Source of the DNA: Ichthyosporea sp. XGB-2017a
Taxonomy: Eukaryota; Opisthokonta; Ichthyosporea
Reading direction: 5' to 3'
Length of the DNA stretch: 22,134 nt
Assembly: GCA_002811675.1 (NCBI GenBank)
Contig: PDIM01000065.1
Location: 1-22,134 of the forward strand
The notes under the pieces were generated by a model. That model ran no database searches, had not been told where the DNA came from, and saw only the letters and a list, made by a program, of their open reading frames with translations. The translations under genes were made by a program, and so were the position numbers. Numbering within the stretch: position 1 is the first letter of the stretch; each line of letters opens with the position of its first letter. This document shows positions 1 through 7,387 of this stretch, one piece after another.

Positions 1-42
1 TTTGGTTTTTTTTTTGATTTGTTATTAGAGGTCATATTTCAG
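1..42 (+). other. 3' end of a probable intron in the HMG-box gene
   Basis: A T-rich tract (1-27) leads to TTATTAG and then ATATTTCAG ending at 42. Splicing at 42 gives phase-0 entry into the long reading frame at AAA (43-45). AG at 29-30 is an alternative acceptor. The donor is outside the window, so this is inferred from the acceptor side only. Confidence 0.5.
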
Positions 43-2583
43 AAAGGGAGTTGGTCATTAACCCCAAAGACTCCCATTAACGCCCGTCGTACACGCACGT
101 CCCATTTTAAGAAAGACGAGGGTAGCGCACTTAGCGAGGATATGGAGGAGGAGCCTGGTCCTAGCACTGGAGAGGGGGAGGATGTAAAGAAGGTGGCGAC
201 GGGAGAAGAAAAAGGAGATGGAGCTGTGGAGATGTCTGAGACCCAGAAGGAGGGGGAAGGGGGGCAAAAAGAGACAGAGGTAGAAGCAGAGAGTGGAGGA
301 AAGGAGGAAGCGGAGGAGGAAAATAAGGAAAGTGGTGTGGAGGAGAAGGAGAAGGAGGGTGTGAGTGGGGCATGTGTTGATGGAAGAAAGGGGGAGGGAC
401 TAGGTGCATTCCTTTTGAATGAAGTGTGTAGCTCCACTGCCCCCTGTGTTATGTTTGTGACGTCTGATCTGGTGTTGGAAGATGACGGGAACCTGGACAG
501 TATTTTGGATTCCCTTGTGAATATGTATGATTGGTTTGTGAAAGAGGACCATGATAAGATTCTTCAGGGAATGACGATAATGTATCCACACAAGCAAAAG
601 AAACTCTACACCAACCCGGGATTCGGAGTAAAGCAGTACTGCGTATTTTTTGATAAGAATCAGCGAAAACGGAAAGAGGGAGAGAGCTGGTTGCCTCTGG
701 AGGACTGTATGGAGTGGAAGGATCACGAGCAGCATGTCTTTACCACCTCCTCGCATCCGAATTGCGTGTTCAAAGTGGGTTTTTGTGCCAGTAAGGTGGT
801 ACTGAGCTCTGTGCTGACGATTGAAATGATCCAGATGGTTGTCTGGCTGGCCGCGAGAGGAAACGCAGGTGAAGAAGATTGTGCGCAATTGAAAGTGGTA
901 TTGTATGAGACTGTGGATAAGATCAAAAGCTACTGTGACGCTATAGAAATTGAGTCCCCGCTAGTGAAAAGCGCTGGCAATCCCGTTCCTGCCTCTAAAA
1001 TCAAGAATTCGGTCCGCGGAACGAGCACTGTTGACTCTTCCTACCGGCGACAACCCGTTGCAACCAAAAGCACAAGCGAAAGTGCTACTGCCGCTGATAG
1101 TCCAGCTCGTGTAGAGACTCCCCCAGCTATACCCCGTAATGTGGCTACACCGAGCAACGCACCAACGCCTTCTTCTCGACCTGCACAATCTTCCCTATCC
1201 AAGAAACAGGCAACCGGTTCTGCGGAGGATTTTTCGGATGTTGAAATATCTGGGAACATGTTGGTGTTGAATAGTGTCACGTATGAGCTTCCCCCCCTTC
1301 CGCTAAAGCCCAAGCAGCCCCGTGGGCCTAAGATGCCTGTAACGTCATATATGCTGTGGAGTCAAGAGTCGTTTCAAAAGGTGTTTGCTGAGAATAAGGA
1401 CCTTACATTTGCCAACATGGGTCGTTTATTGGGACAGAAATGGCGGGAAATGTCGGAAAAAGAAAGAGAGCCTTATGTCAATATGGCTTTGGAAGGTAGG
1501 AAGCGGTACACAGAAGAAAAGGCACAATTTGAAGCGTCTGCAGAGTACAAGAATTATTACATTCAGCTTGCGAAATACGATGAAGCGGTTTCTGGTAGAA
1601 GAGCCCTTGTGAATCAACTTGTTGAGGAGGCAAAAGAAAGAGAAAGAGAAGAGCGGGCTAGAAAAAAGCAAGAGCGATCAAAAGCTAGCCGAGGTAGAGA
1701 AGCGTCGTCTTCAAAACGTTCAAATTCAAAGAACCAGGGTACTAAAAGGTCTTATCGTGTTCCTGGGCAATACCCCGATACTGATGTTGCTAATGTTCAT
1801 GGAGTTGAATTTGCAGAGGTAGATGAAAATATCTATTCTGTGAAGCATTTGGCGAATGCACGCTACGAAAGAAATAACCGATGCATGGCAGAGTTATTCG
1901 ATAATCGGTCTGTGGACGATTTATATGCTGAATTGGGTGTATCTGCTCTACCAAGCAGGGGAAACAAGGAAAATCGGGCTGGGGAGATATCTGCAGAGGA
2001 GGCAAAAGCCCGGCTGTCTAAGGGGAGCAACTTAACAGAAGCGCAAATCCTGAGAGAAAAGAAAATGAAACATGTATTGGAGAATCTTACCACCACTGAA
2101 ATTTCGTCAATTGAAAAGAAGTATGACATGCAGAAGCGGAGCATTGAGGCATCAAGAAAATCTTTTGAAACGTACATGTCTGAATTCTGTAGCTCAAAGC
2201 ACCCCCCAGATGCAGAACGCCTCGAGCGACTGAAAGCCATGTACTTTGAAAGAATACACCCATATGGAGGGGACCTTATTGGAAAGCCTGCTGACTTACC
2301 TGACTTTAGTGATTTCTATGAAAACAACGGCGACCCACGGGATGCCCCCGTGCAGAAGGAAATTGAGGATGAAAATGACGATAAGAACTCTCAAGTGCCT
2401 GCCTCATTTCCGTTGAAAAGACCTTACGATCCTTCGCTGATATCACCTGGGAATGTAAACAAATACCGAGCAGTTGAGGTGGAAGTGGATAGTGAAAGGA
2501 ATGAGGACATTTCCAAGTCAATATTTGGGCGCGCGGTTGGCGATAGGGAAAATGAGTATAGTCCTGTGTTCCTTACTCTTTAA
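43..2583 (+). CDS. HMG-box chromatin protein resembling SWI/SNF subunit BAF57 (SMARCE1), 5' partial
   Basis: The reading frame is open to the window edge, with no ATG before 142. Positions 1-42 look like an intron end (T-rich tract, then TATTTCAG), so the first exon probably lies outside. Order of parts: an acidic Glu/Lys/Gly-rich segment (about nt 142-370); a globular-looking region of unknown family (about 430-870); a Ser/Thr/Pro/Ala-rich linker (about 970-1220); one HMG box (about 1324-1530, with PVTSYMLWSQ and GQKWREMSEKERE); a charged coiled coil with Lys/Arg clusters; and a conserved-looking C-terminal third. After the box, SAEYKNYYIQLAKYDEA and YSVKHLANARYERNNRCMAE line up with BAF57 as I remember it (SPAYLAYINAK, FSMKHTATARFQRNHR), followed by another coiled coil. 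The HMG box is clear. The BAF57 assignment is inference, though it rests on the region outside the box. The expected role is DNA binding within a nuclear remodelling complex. Confidence 0.8.
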   Translation, partial: KGSWSLTPKTPINARRTRTSHFKKDEGSALSEDMEEEPGPSTGEGEDVKKVATGEEKGDGAVEMSETQKEGEGGQKETEVEAESGGKEEAEEENKESGVEEKEKEGVSGACVDGRKGEGLGAFLLNEVCSSTAPCVMFVTSDLVLEDDGNLDSILDSLVNMYDWFVKEDHDKILQGMTIMYPHKQKKLYTNPGFGVKQYCVFFDKNQRKRKEGESWLPLEDCMEWKDHEQHVFTTSSHPNCVFKVGFCASKVVLSSVLTIEMIQMVVWLAARGNAGEEDCAQLKVVLYETVDKIKSYCDAIEIESPLVKSAGNPVPASKIKNSVRGTSTVDSSYRRQPVATKSTSESATAADSPARVETPPAIPRNVATPSNAPTPSSRPAQSSLSKKQATGSAEDFSDVEISGNMLVLNSVTYELPPLPLKPKQPRGPKMPVTSYMLWSQESFQKVFAENKDLTFANMGRLLGQKWREMSEKEREPYVNMALEGRKRYTEEKAQFEASAEYKNYYIQLAKYDEAVSGRRALVNQLVEEAKEREREERARKKQERSKASRGREASSSKRSNSKNQGTKRSYRVPGQYPDTDVANVHGVEFAEVDENIYSVKHLANARYERNNRCMAELFDNRSVDDLYAELGVSALPSRGNKENRAGEISAEEAKARLSKGSNLTEAQILREKKMKHVLENLTTTEISSIEKKYDMQKRSIEASRKSFETYMSEFCSSKHPPDAERLERLKAMYFERIHPYGGDLIGKPADLPDFSDFYENNGDPRDAPVQKEIEDENDDKNSQVPASFPLKRPYDPSLISPGNVNKYRAVEVEVDSERNEDISKSIFGRAVGDRENEYSPVFLTL

Positions 2584-2723
2584 TCAAGTTGGGCAAAATA
2601 CCCTTTATTCTGCTTTCATTCGTTGTATCTATGTAATATCACACTAATCTGTCTCCTCAATTTCTGTTGAAAGGACGACCCTGCACTCGTTTGCACCCAA
2701 CTTCTCTTTGTTATTTTTTGAAC

Positions 2724-2729
2724 AATAAA
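2724..2729 (+). terminator. Polyadenylation signal AATAAA, HMG-box gene
   Basis: A canonical AATAAA lies 141 bases after the stop of the HMG-box gene, in an AT-rich 3' region. It points towards the convergent dehydrogenase gene, whose own signal is at 2868-2873. Confidence 0.6.
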
Positions 2730-2867
2730 AATTAAATTCACACGTGGTGTATCATATGCACCAGCTTCACTGACAGCCTAACAACAACGATGTTCCATTA
2801 TTGCTTTTAGTGAAGACACAGACAACAAATACCCTTCGGATCAGCAGAAACACGTATTCTTGTTTGC

Positions 2868-2873
2868 TTTATT
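2868..2873 (-). terminator. Polyadenylation signal AATAAA, dehydrogenase gene
   Basis: TTTATT on the plus strand reads AATAAA on the minus strand, 43 bases past the dehydrogenase stop codon. Confidence 0.6.
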
Positions 2874-2915
2874 GCACGATGAGATGAATACTATTCTTAT
2901 TGCCACCATACTGTT

Positions 2916-4086
2916 CTAGTAGATATAGAAGCCTCTTCCTGTCTTCTTTCCCAGCCATCCTGCATCCACATATTGGATAAGACCAAGGGCTGGTCTGTAT
3001 TTAGAATCACCCAATTCTGTGTGGAGGACCTTCATGATGGCCAGGCAGGTATCGAGACCAATAAAGTCAGCCAGTTCCAACGGCCCCATTGGCATATTGC
3101 ATCCCAATTTTAAAGTGGCATCAATGTCTTGAGCCGTTCCGATCCCCTCATCCAATGCGGTCACCGCCTCGTTAATGTAAGGCATCAGCAAGCGATTGGC
3201 TATAAAGCCCGGGCTATCTTTTGAGAATGTGGTTTGTTTCCTCATTGCATGAGCAAGCTTCACTGTGGTCTGCAGAGTTTCATCATTGGTTTGCAGTCCT
3301 CTGATTACTTCGACCAATCTCATTTGCGGAACTGGATTCATGAAATGCTCTCCAATCACACGCTCTGGCCGCTGAAGACACGATGCTATCTTTGTAATCG
3401 ATATGGAAGAGGTATTTGTCGCCAAAATAGCATCGGTTGGGCAAATCTTTTCGAGGCTTTGAAATATGCTTTTCTTCAAATCCAGATCTTCACTGACAGC
3501 TTCAATAACAAATTCGCATTCTCGCAAAGCAGACATTTCAGTGGAGGTATGCAGGCGAGACATCACCTCCTCTTTTTCCTCTTGTGTTATGCGTTTCTTT
3601 TTGATACTTCTAGACAGAAGACTCTCCAGAAATGCAACTTGGCTGTTGAGCCTATCCTGATTCTTATCAACCATTGTCACTCGCGGGATCTTGGCCACCT
3701 GTGCCGCCACCAGGGCAATTCCTCCACCCATTTGGCCTGCCCCAACAACTCTGGATCCAACACAACAGAAAAACAACAAAACAAAAAAAGAACACATATG
3801 AATACAATGAAATGTAAATCTCACTAGCCATTACTAGCAATTGCAATCACAGCCAAGCATGAGCGCTCTCCCCATTCTTCTTCACTACTTCTCACAACAC
3901 TTACCCGAGATGCGTGACCCCGTGGTCATTATCCGTAATATTGGTGGAAACATGTTTCTCCAACGAGTAACTCCTCCGCCACATCCGAGAGCCCCATTGC
4001 ATGCACAGGAGCGACTTTCGGGAGGCATACAGACTTCTAGAAGAAGAGCAAGCCGGGACAAACACAGCACGCAAAGACGATATCAT
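2916..4086 (-). CDS. HADH: 3-hydroxyacyl-CoA dehydrogenase, mitochondrial type (two exons)
   Basis: Oxidises L-3-hydroxyacyl-CoA to 3-ketoacyl-CoA with NAD+, the third step of beta-oxidation. Exon 1 is 4086-3905 and exon 2 is 3750-2916. Joining them gives 338 residues and restores the Rossmann start HLGVVGAGQMGGG, with GxGxxG at residues 64-69. Active-site positions fall at S175 (NTSS), H196 (GEHFMNP), E208 and N246. Their spacing is identical to human HADH Ser137, His158, Glu170 and Asn208. The C terminus ends GKKTGRGFYIY, typical of the family. Residues 1 to about 40 (MISSLRAVFVPACSSSRSLY, then more Arg and Ser) lack acidic residues and look like a mitochondrial presequence. An upstream in-frame ATG at 4131 would add 15 residues partly encoded by a GA repeat, so I prefer 4086. 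It could equally be named a 3-hydroxybutyryl-CoA dehydrogenase, because substrate length cannot be read from sequence. Confidence 0.95.
3751..3904 (-). other. Intron of the dehydrogenase gene (154 bp)
   Basis: On the minus strand the donor is GG|GTAAGTG (intron starts at 3904) and the acceptor is GGATCCAG|AGTTG (ends at 3751). The join gives CTC GGA GTT GTT GGG, reading L-G-V-V-G, exactly the expected start of the NAD-binding fold. The intron falls between the targeting peptide and the mature enzyme. Read as coding, its 3' part gives a false hydrophobic N terminus. Confidence 0.93.
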
Positions 4087-4087
4087 C

Positions 4088-4100
4088 TCTCTCTCTCTAT
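4088..4100. repeat. CT/GA microsatellite next to the dehydrogenase start codon
   Basis: A short TC repeat (GA on the minus strand) sits immediately upstream of the chosen ATG at 4086, in the presumed 5' leader. Length variation here would alter only the leader, unless translation begins at the upstream ATG at 4131. Confidence 0.6.
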
Positions 4101-4322
4101 TGATGTCCCTCAATGAACAAATCAACAACAACCCAAGCTAATTAATTCTCCAGTTCAATCAACCAAGGCACAGCGGTGTTCTGTTTCACACATGTGACCC
4201 CTCTGCCCTCGTACAATGAAAATAGCAAACCCACAAGCTCCACTGTGCTCCTCCCCTTATCCCTTAAAAGGACTTTATTTGTCATGGATGGAGAAAGAAT
4301 GGAATGAATGAAGCTTCCGGTG

Positions 4323-4328
4323 TTTATT
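4323..4328 (-). terminator. Polyadenylation signal AATAAA, coiled-coil gene
   Basis: The minus-strand AATAAA is 82 bases past the stop codon of the coiled-coil gene. A second copy at 4279-4274 could also serve. Confidence 0.5.
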
Positions 4329-4409
4329 CCAATGAGGGTCTCTGTGTTTTAGTCTGGATGTGAAGGTTATATACACGAGGAGGAGTACAAGTGAAAAACA
4401 AGCGTTGTC

Positions 4410-6566
4410 TTAAGATGGTAAATCCGGTAATTCCTTAACTTGTTGATTCAATTTCAGTAGCATATCCGTACACTTTCCCTTTTCTTTTTCCCCTGCTTCA
4501 AATAGAGTCTGCATCTCCGTCTTAATTTTTTCCAGTTCCGCCTTCGACTCTTTAATGTCGGCCTTTGCGGTAGCTAATTCGTCTTCTTTTAATTTAGTCT
4601 GTGACTTACACTCTTCTATTTCTTTCCGGAAAGTTTGCTTTTCGTTTTGTAAATTCATTGTTAACTCTCTGTTGTTCTGATGCAAACTTTCGATTGAGAC
4701 TTTAGCTTCGTTTCTTTCAGCTTCACAGGCCTTTTCTTTTTTGTCTGCTTGCTTCGATAATTCCTTTCGTTCTGCTTCGCCTTGCGCTATTTGTTCCCTT
4801 AATCCATTACTTACTTCTTTTTGTTTCTTCATAGCATCGTCCAACTCTTTTAAATTCGAACTGCATTTGTTTTCCTTGGCTTCTAACTTTTGAATCTCCT
4901 TAGCAACATCTTCGGCTCTTTTGTTTTGACTTTCCCTTAATGTTTTCAATTCCGCATGCGCCTCCTTCAAATCTTTTTCCGAGGATTCTTTCAACTCTTT
5001 CAATTTGCCAATGATTTTTTCAGTTTCCCTTTTCTCTATTCTCAAAGTCACCAAATCATTCATTTGTGCTTCAAATGCCTCTAAGCTTCCTTTTCCTGAT
5101 ATACCTGCAGCTGTTATCGTGCTGTTTGTAAGGTTCAGAAGTTCCTCGTAGCTTGCGATATACCCCACAAGGCTGACTTCACACTTTTCTCTTCTTTTTT
5201 TCTCAGAATCATAGGCAACCTTCACTCGATTTAAGGCTTGAATGATATACTTTGTGTTGGCATTTTGCTCAAATATCTTTTCTTTTTCTGAAGCAAAAGT
5301 GTTTTGGATGGTTGAAGTATATTCTGAAAGCTTAGCTTCGCAGTTTTCTTTGCTTTTCATCACAGATTCATAGGCATTTTTCATTTGGGTTAAATCATCG
5401 GAGATTCCCCCTTCACTCTTGCTTTCCTTGGGAGCGCTTTTCCCTTCTAAACCCGTGCCGTGTATAATGGTTTTACCTGCGCTGGAACTGCCCGGGTTGC
5501 TTTTGGCCGTTAAGCCTAGTCTCAAATTCTTATTCTCCGTCTTCAATTTCTGAATCTCTTCTGTCTGCTTAGCATACTCTAATTTAAGATTTTGTAGATC
5601 TTTGACTATGGACTCCATATCTTGCTCACTCGCTGATATTGTGTTTTTGGGTCCAGGAGTGCTAATTGACCCTATAGCTTGCTTTTGTGAAGCAAGAGCA
5701 GAGTATTTGCTTTGAAGATCTTGGAACTCTTTCTTCTGCCTTTGAAGGGCATTTTGGCATTGGGCTTCTTGTGCCACTTGTAGCCCCTCTTTTGCCGCTT
5801 TCATATTGTCATTCATTTCTTTAAGTTGGTTTGAAGCCTCCCTATTCTGGGTAGAAATCTCTTTGTTTGCATCTAAAGAACTTTTGACTCCTTCCCTAGC
5901 CTTCTTGAGGTATCCTTCCAACAATGTCACCTTTTCTTTCAATTCTGCTATCTGCAAATCCTTTTTAGATGATTCGGGTCCATCGCCCTCTTTGCATTTG
6001 CAATTGGCAAGTTCAAGAACAGCCTCTTCTTTTTCCCGTTTCAGGGCTAATAAATCCTGACCATTTGGACAAAATTTCCCAAGCTGGGCTTGTTCATTTT
6101 TCTTATAGGAACACAAGTTGCGCACTTCTGCCAGTACTCTTATGCTTTCCTTGAGCTTATCAGCGTTTTTGACAGAATTCTGTGACGCCTTCTTTGTCAA
6201 AATTCCCGCAATATTTTCTATTTGTTTGTTGATAACTGTCATGTTGCAGGATGCAATACCTTTCTTCACGTCCTTTTGACTACTCGAATCTCTTCGTCTT
6301 CGATTGTCAGTGTCAGTGTCAGGCAAAGATTCCGTAAGGGCTTGTATTTTTGACTCTAACCCGTCAAGCAGCGCTAACCTTTTGTTCATTTCCTGCATTA
6401 AATCGCTTTCCTTTTGACGCTCAGCCTCAGCCTTCTGCATTTCGTTTGTCTGGAAGCGATACATGACAAATACTGTAATTAACACAGCTAAAGTCACCAA
6501 GGCGAACGCCATTGGGGCGGAGACACCGTCACGACGCTGGATTGTGTTCGCGGAGTAGGAAGCCAT
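4410..6566 (-). CDS. Single-pass membrane protein with a long coiled coil, family not recognised
   Basis: 718 residues from the first ATG (6566). The frame is open upstream to a stop at 6632-6630 but has no earlier ATG. Residues 1-16 are polar with an Arg pair. Residues about 17-36 (APMAFALVTLAVLITVFVMY) form one strong membrane segment. Almost all the rest is Glu/Lys/Gln/Leu-rich heptad-like sequence, best read as a rod-like coiled coil. A Cys cluster near residues 120-195 (including KFCPN and NCKCKEG) and sequons such as NMT and NLTNST would suit a lumenal or extracellular rod. The flanks of the membrane segment are both positively charged, so topology is open. There is no cleavable signal peptide, enzyme motif or Golgi-tether signature that I can name. 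Golgi or ER tethering and cell-surface roles are both possible. Similarity searches will be dominated by unrelated coiled coils. Confidence 0.8.
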   Translation of the reverse strand: MASYSANTIQRRDGVSAPMAFALVTLAVLITVFVMYRFQTNEMQKAEAERQKESDLMQEMNKRLALLDGLESKIQALTESLPDTDTDNRRRRDSSSQKDVKKGIASCNMTVINKQIENIAGILTKKASQNSVKNADKLKESIRVLAEVRNLCSYKKNEQAQLGKFCPNGQDLLALKREKEEAVLELANCKCKEGDGPESSKKDLQIAELKEKVTLLEGYLKKAREGVKSSLDANKEISTQNREASNQLKEMNDNMKAAKEGLQVAQEAQCQNALQRQKKEFQDLQSKYSALASQKQAIGSISTPGPKNTISASEQDMESIVKDLQNLKLEYAKQTEEIQKLKTENKNLRLGLTAKSNPGSSSAGKTIIHGTGLEGKSAPKESKSEGGISDDLTQMKNAYESVMKSKENCEAKLSEYTSTIQNTFASEKEKIFEQNANTKYIIQALNRVKVAYDSEKKRREKCEVSLVGYIASYEELLNLTNSTITAAGISGKGSLEAFEAQMNDLVTLRIEKRETEKIIGKLKELKESSEKDLKEAHAELKTLRESQNKRAEDVAKEIQKLEAKENKCSSNLKELDDAMKKQKEVSNGLREQIAQGEAERKELSKQADKKEKACEAERNEAKVSIESLHQNNRELTMNLQNEKQTFRKEIEECKSQTKLKEDELATAKADIKESKAELEKIKTEMQTLFEAGEKEKGKCTDMLLKLNQQVKELPDLPS

Positions 6567-7387
6567 GATTGGAACGGAGTTGTCGAACAAAGCAAACTGG
6601 TCCCCCTTTCTTTGCCCTCTTACAGCGTGTTATCCTTGGATTGTTTCTTTTTAGCCAACACAACTACTACATATATGCAGTCAGTAAGAAATCCTAAGCG
6701 GGGGTGAAGTAAACCAAATGATACGTTTATAAAGAGATTATTAAGAAATAAAATGCTCTAGGGATTCGAGCTACTAATAGTTGACGGAGCTACTGATAGT
6801 TGACGGATTGGTTATGGTAAGAGAGAAAACATAAAAGATAAAAAAGTAATGAAAGAAACAGTCATAAAATTAGCAAATAAAGGTGCACTACTCACCCCAT
6901 GACATTGGGGCCTGCATTGGGGGTTGGGGGAGGGATGATTCTGGCACAATAGGAATTTGTATAGTGAAACAGAAGCACATAACATGGATACTTTTGCTAA
7001 ACTTTTCCTTGACAACCACTTGGCACTAATTGCCTGGGCCATGGCCACTGGCCAGGCCAACTCACTCTGAAGCCTTGCCCATTAGCCTTTTACTACACTT
7101 TCTATTTTATTTATCACAATGAACTCCATTCTATTTTCCACTTATCACCACAACAAGGTAGTACCATCAATGCATGCCTAAAGTCTTCATAACTTCATGG
7201 TTTTCAAACGGTTAAATGTAACTTAAAAAGACCTGTCCCACAAGGAATATTTGCTGTCTTCCTTCACCATATAGCGGTGTTTTGTTTTGTTTGCACAGCT
7301 GCCACAATGGCTCAATAAGATTCGATGAATGCCAACAAACAGGAGTGCTTAAGCAGAGTGGCAGTCTGCAAGGGAAAATTCTTCGAG
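6567..7387. other. Spacer upstream of the coiled-coil gene and downstream of the TFIIF gene
   Basis: 821 bases with no supported gene. They hold the 19-bp tandem duplication (6768-6805), a G-rich stretch near 6895-6935, and a palindrome-rich segment with GCCATGGC and TGGCCA at 7038-7058 that recurs near 12726. A possible minus-strand AATAAA for the TFIIF gene is at 7111-7106, 277 bases past its stop. None lies closer. Confidence 0.6.
6768..6805. repeat. 19-bp direct tandem duplication
   Basis: GAGCTACTAATAGTTGACG (6768-6786) is followed directly by GAGCTACTGATAGTTGACG (6787-6805), differing at one base. It lies about 200 bases upstream of the coiled-coil gene start, within its likely promoter region. 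It may be paired regulatory sites or a simple slippage duplication. Confidence 0.85.

Larger units (their letters stand above)
2584..2915. other. Convergent 3' spacer
   Basis: These 332 bases separate the stops of two convergent genes. They hold one AATAAA for each strand (2724-2729 plus, 2873-2868 minus) and no open frame of note. The two signals point at each other with about 140 bases between them, so if both are used the transcripts should barely overlap. Confidence 0.7.
4087..4409. other. Spacer between two tandem minus-strand genes
   Basis: These 323 bases carry the 3' end of the coiled-coil gene and the presumed promoter and leader of the dehydrogenase gene. Two minus-strand AATAAA candidates lie at 4328-4323 and 4279-4274. 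I see no gene and no clear TATA element. Confidence 0.6.

Noticed and set aside
39-437. Ser/Pro-rich antisense frames across the start of the HMG-box gene
   Set aside because: They are complements of the purine-rich acidic tail and carry no protein features of their own.
3751-3824. Hydrophobic N terminus on the dehydrogenase reading frame that resembles a secretory signal
   Set aside because: It is translated intron. GT-AG splicing to exon 1 restores the expected NAD-binding start and a mitochondrial-type presequence.
6755-6780. Possible tRNA T-loop (CTCGAATCCC on the minus strand)
   Set aside because: The flanking bases do not pair into a T-stem, and no acceptor or anticodon arm can be found around it.
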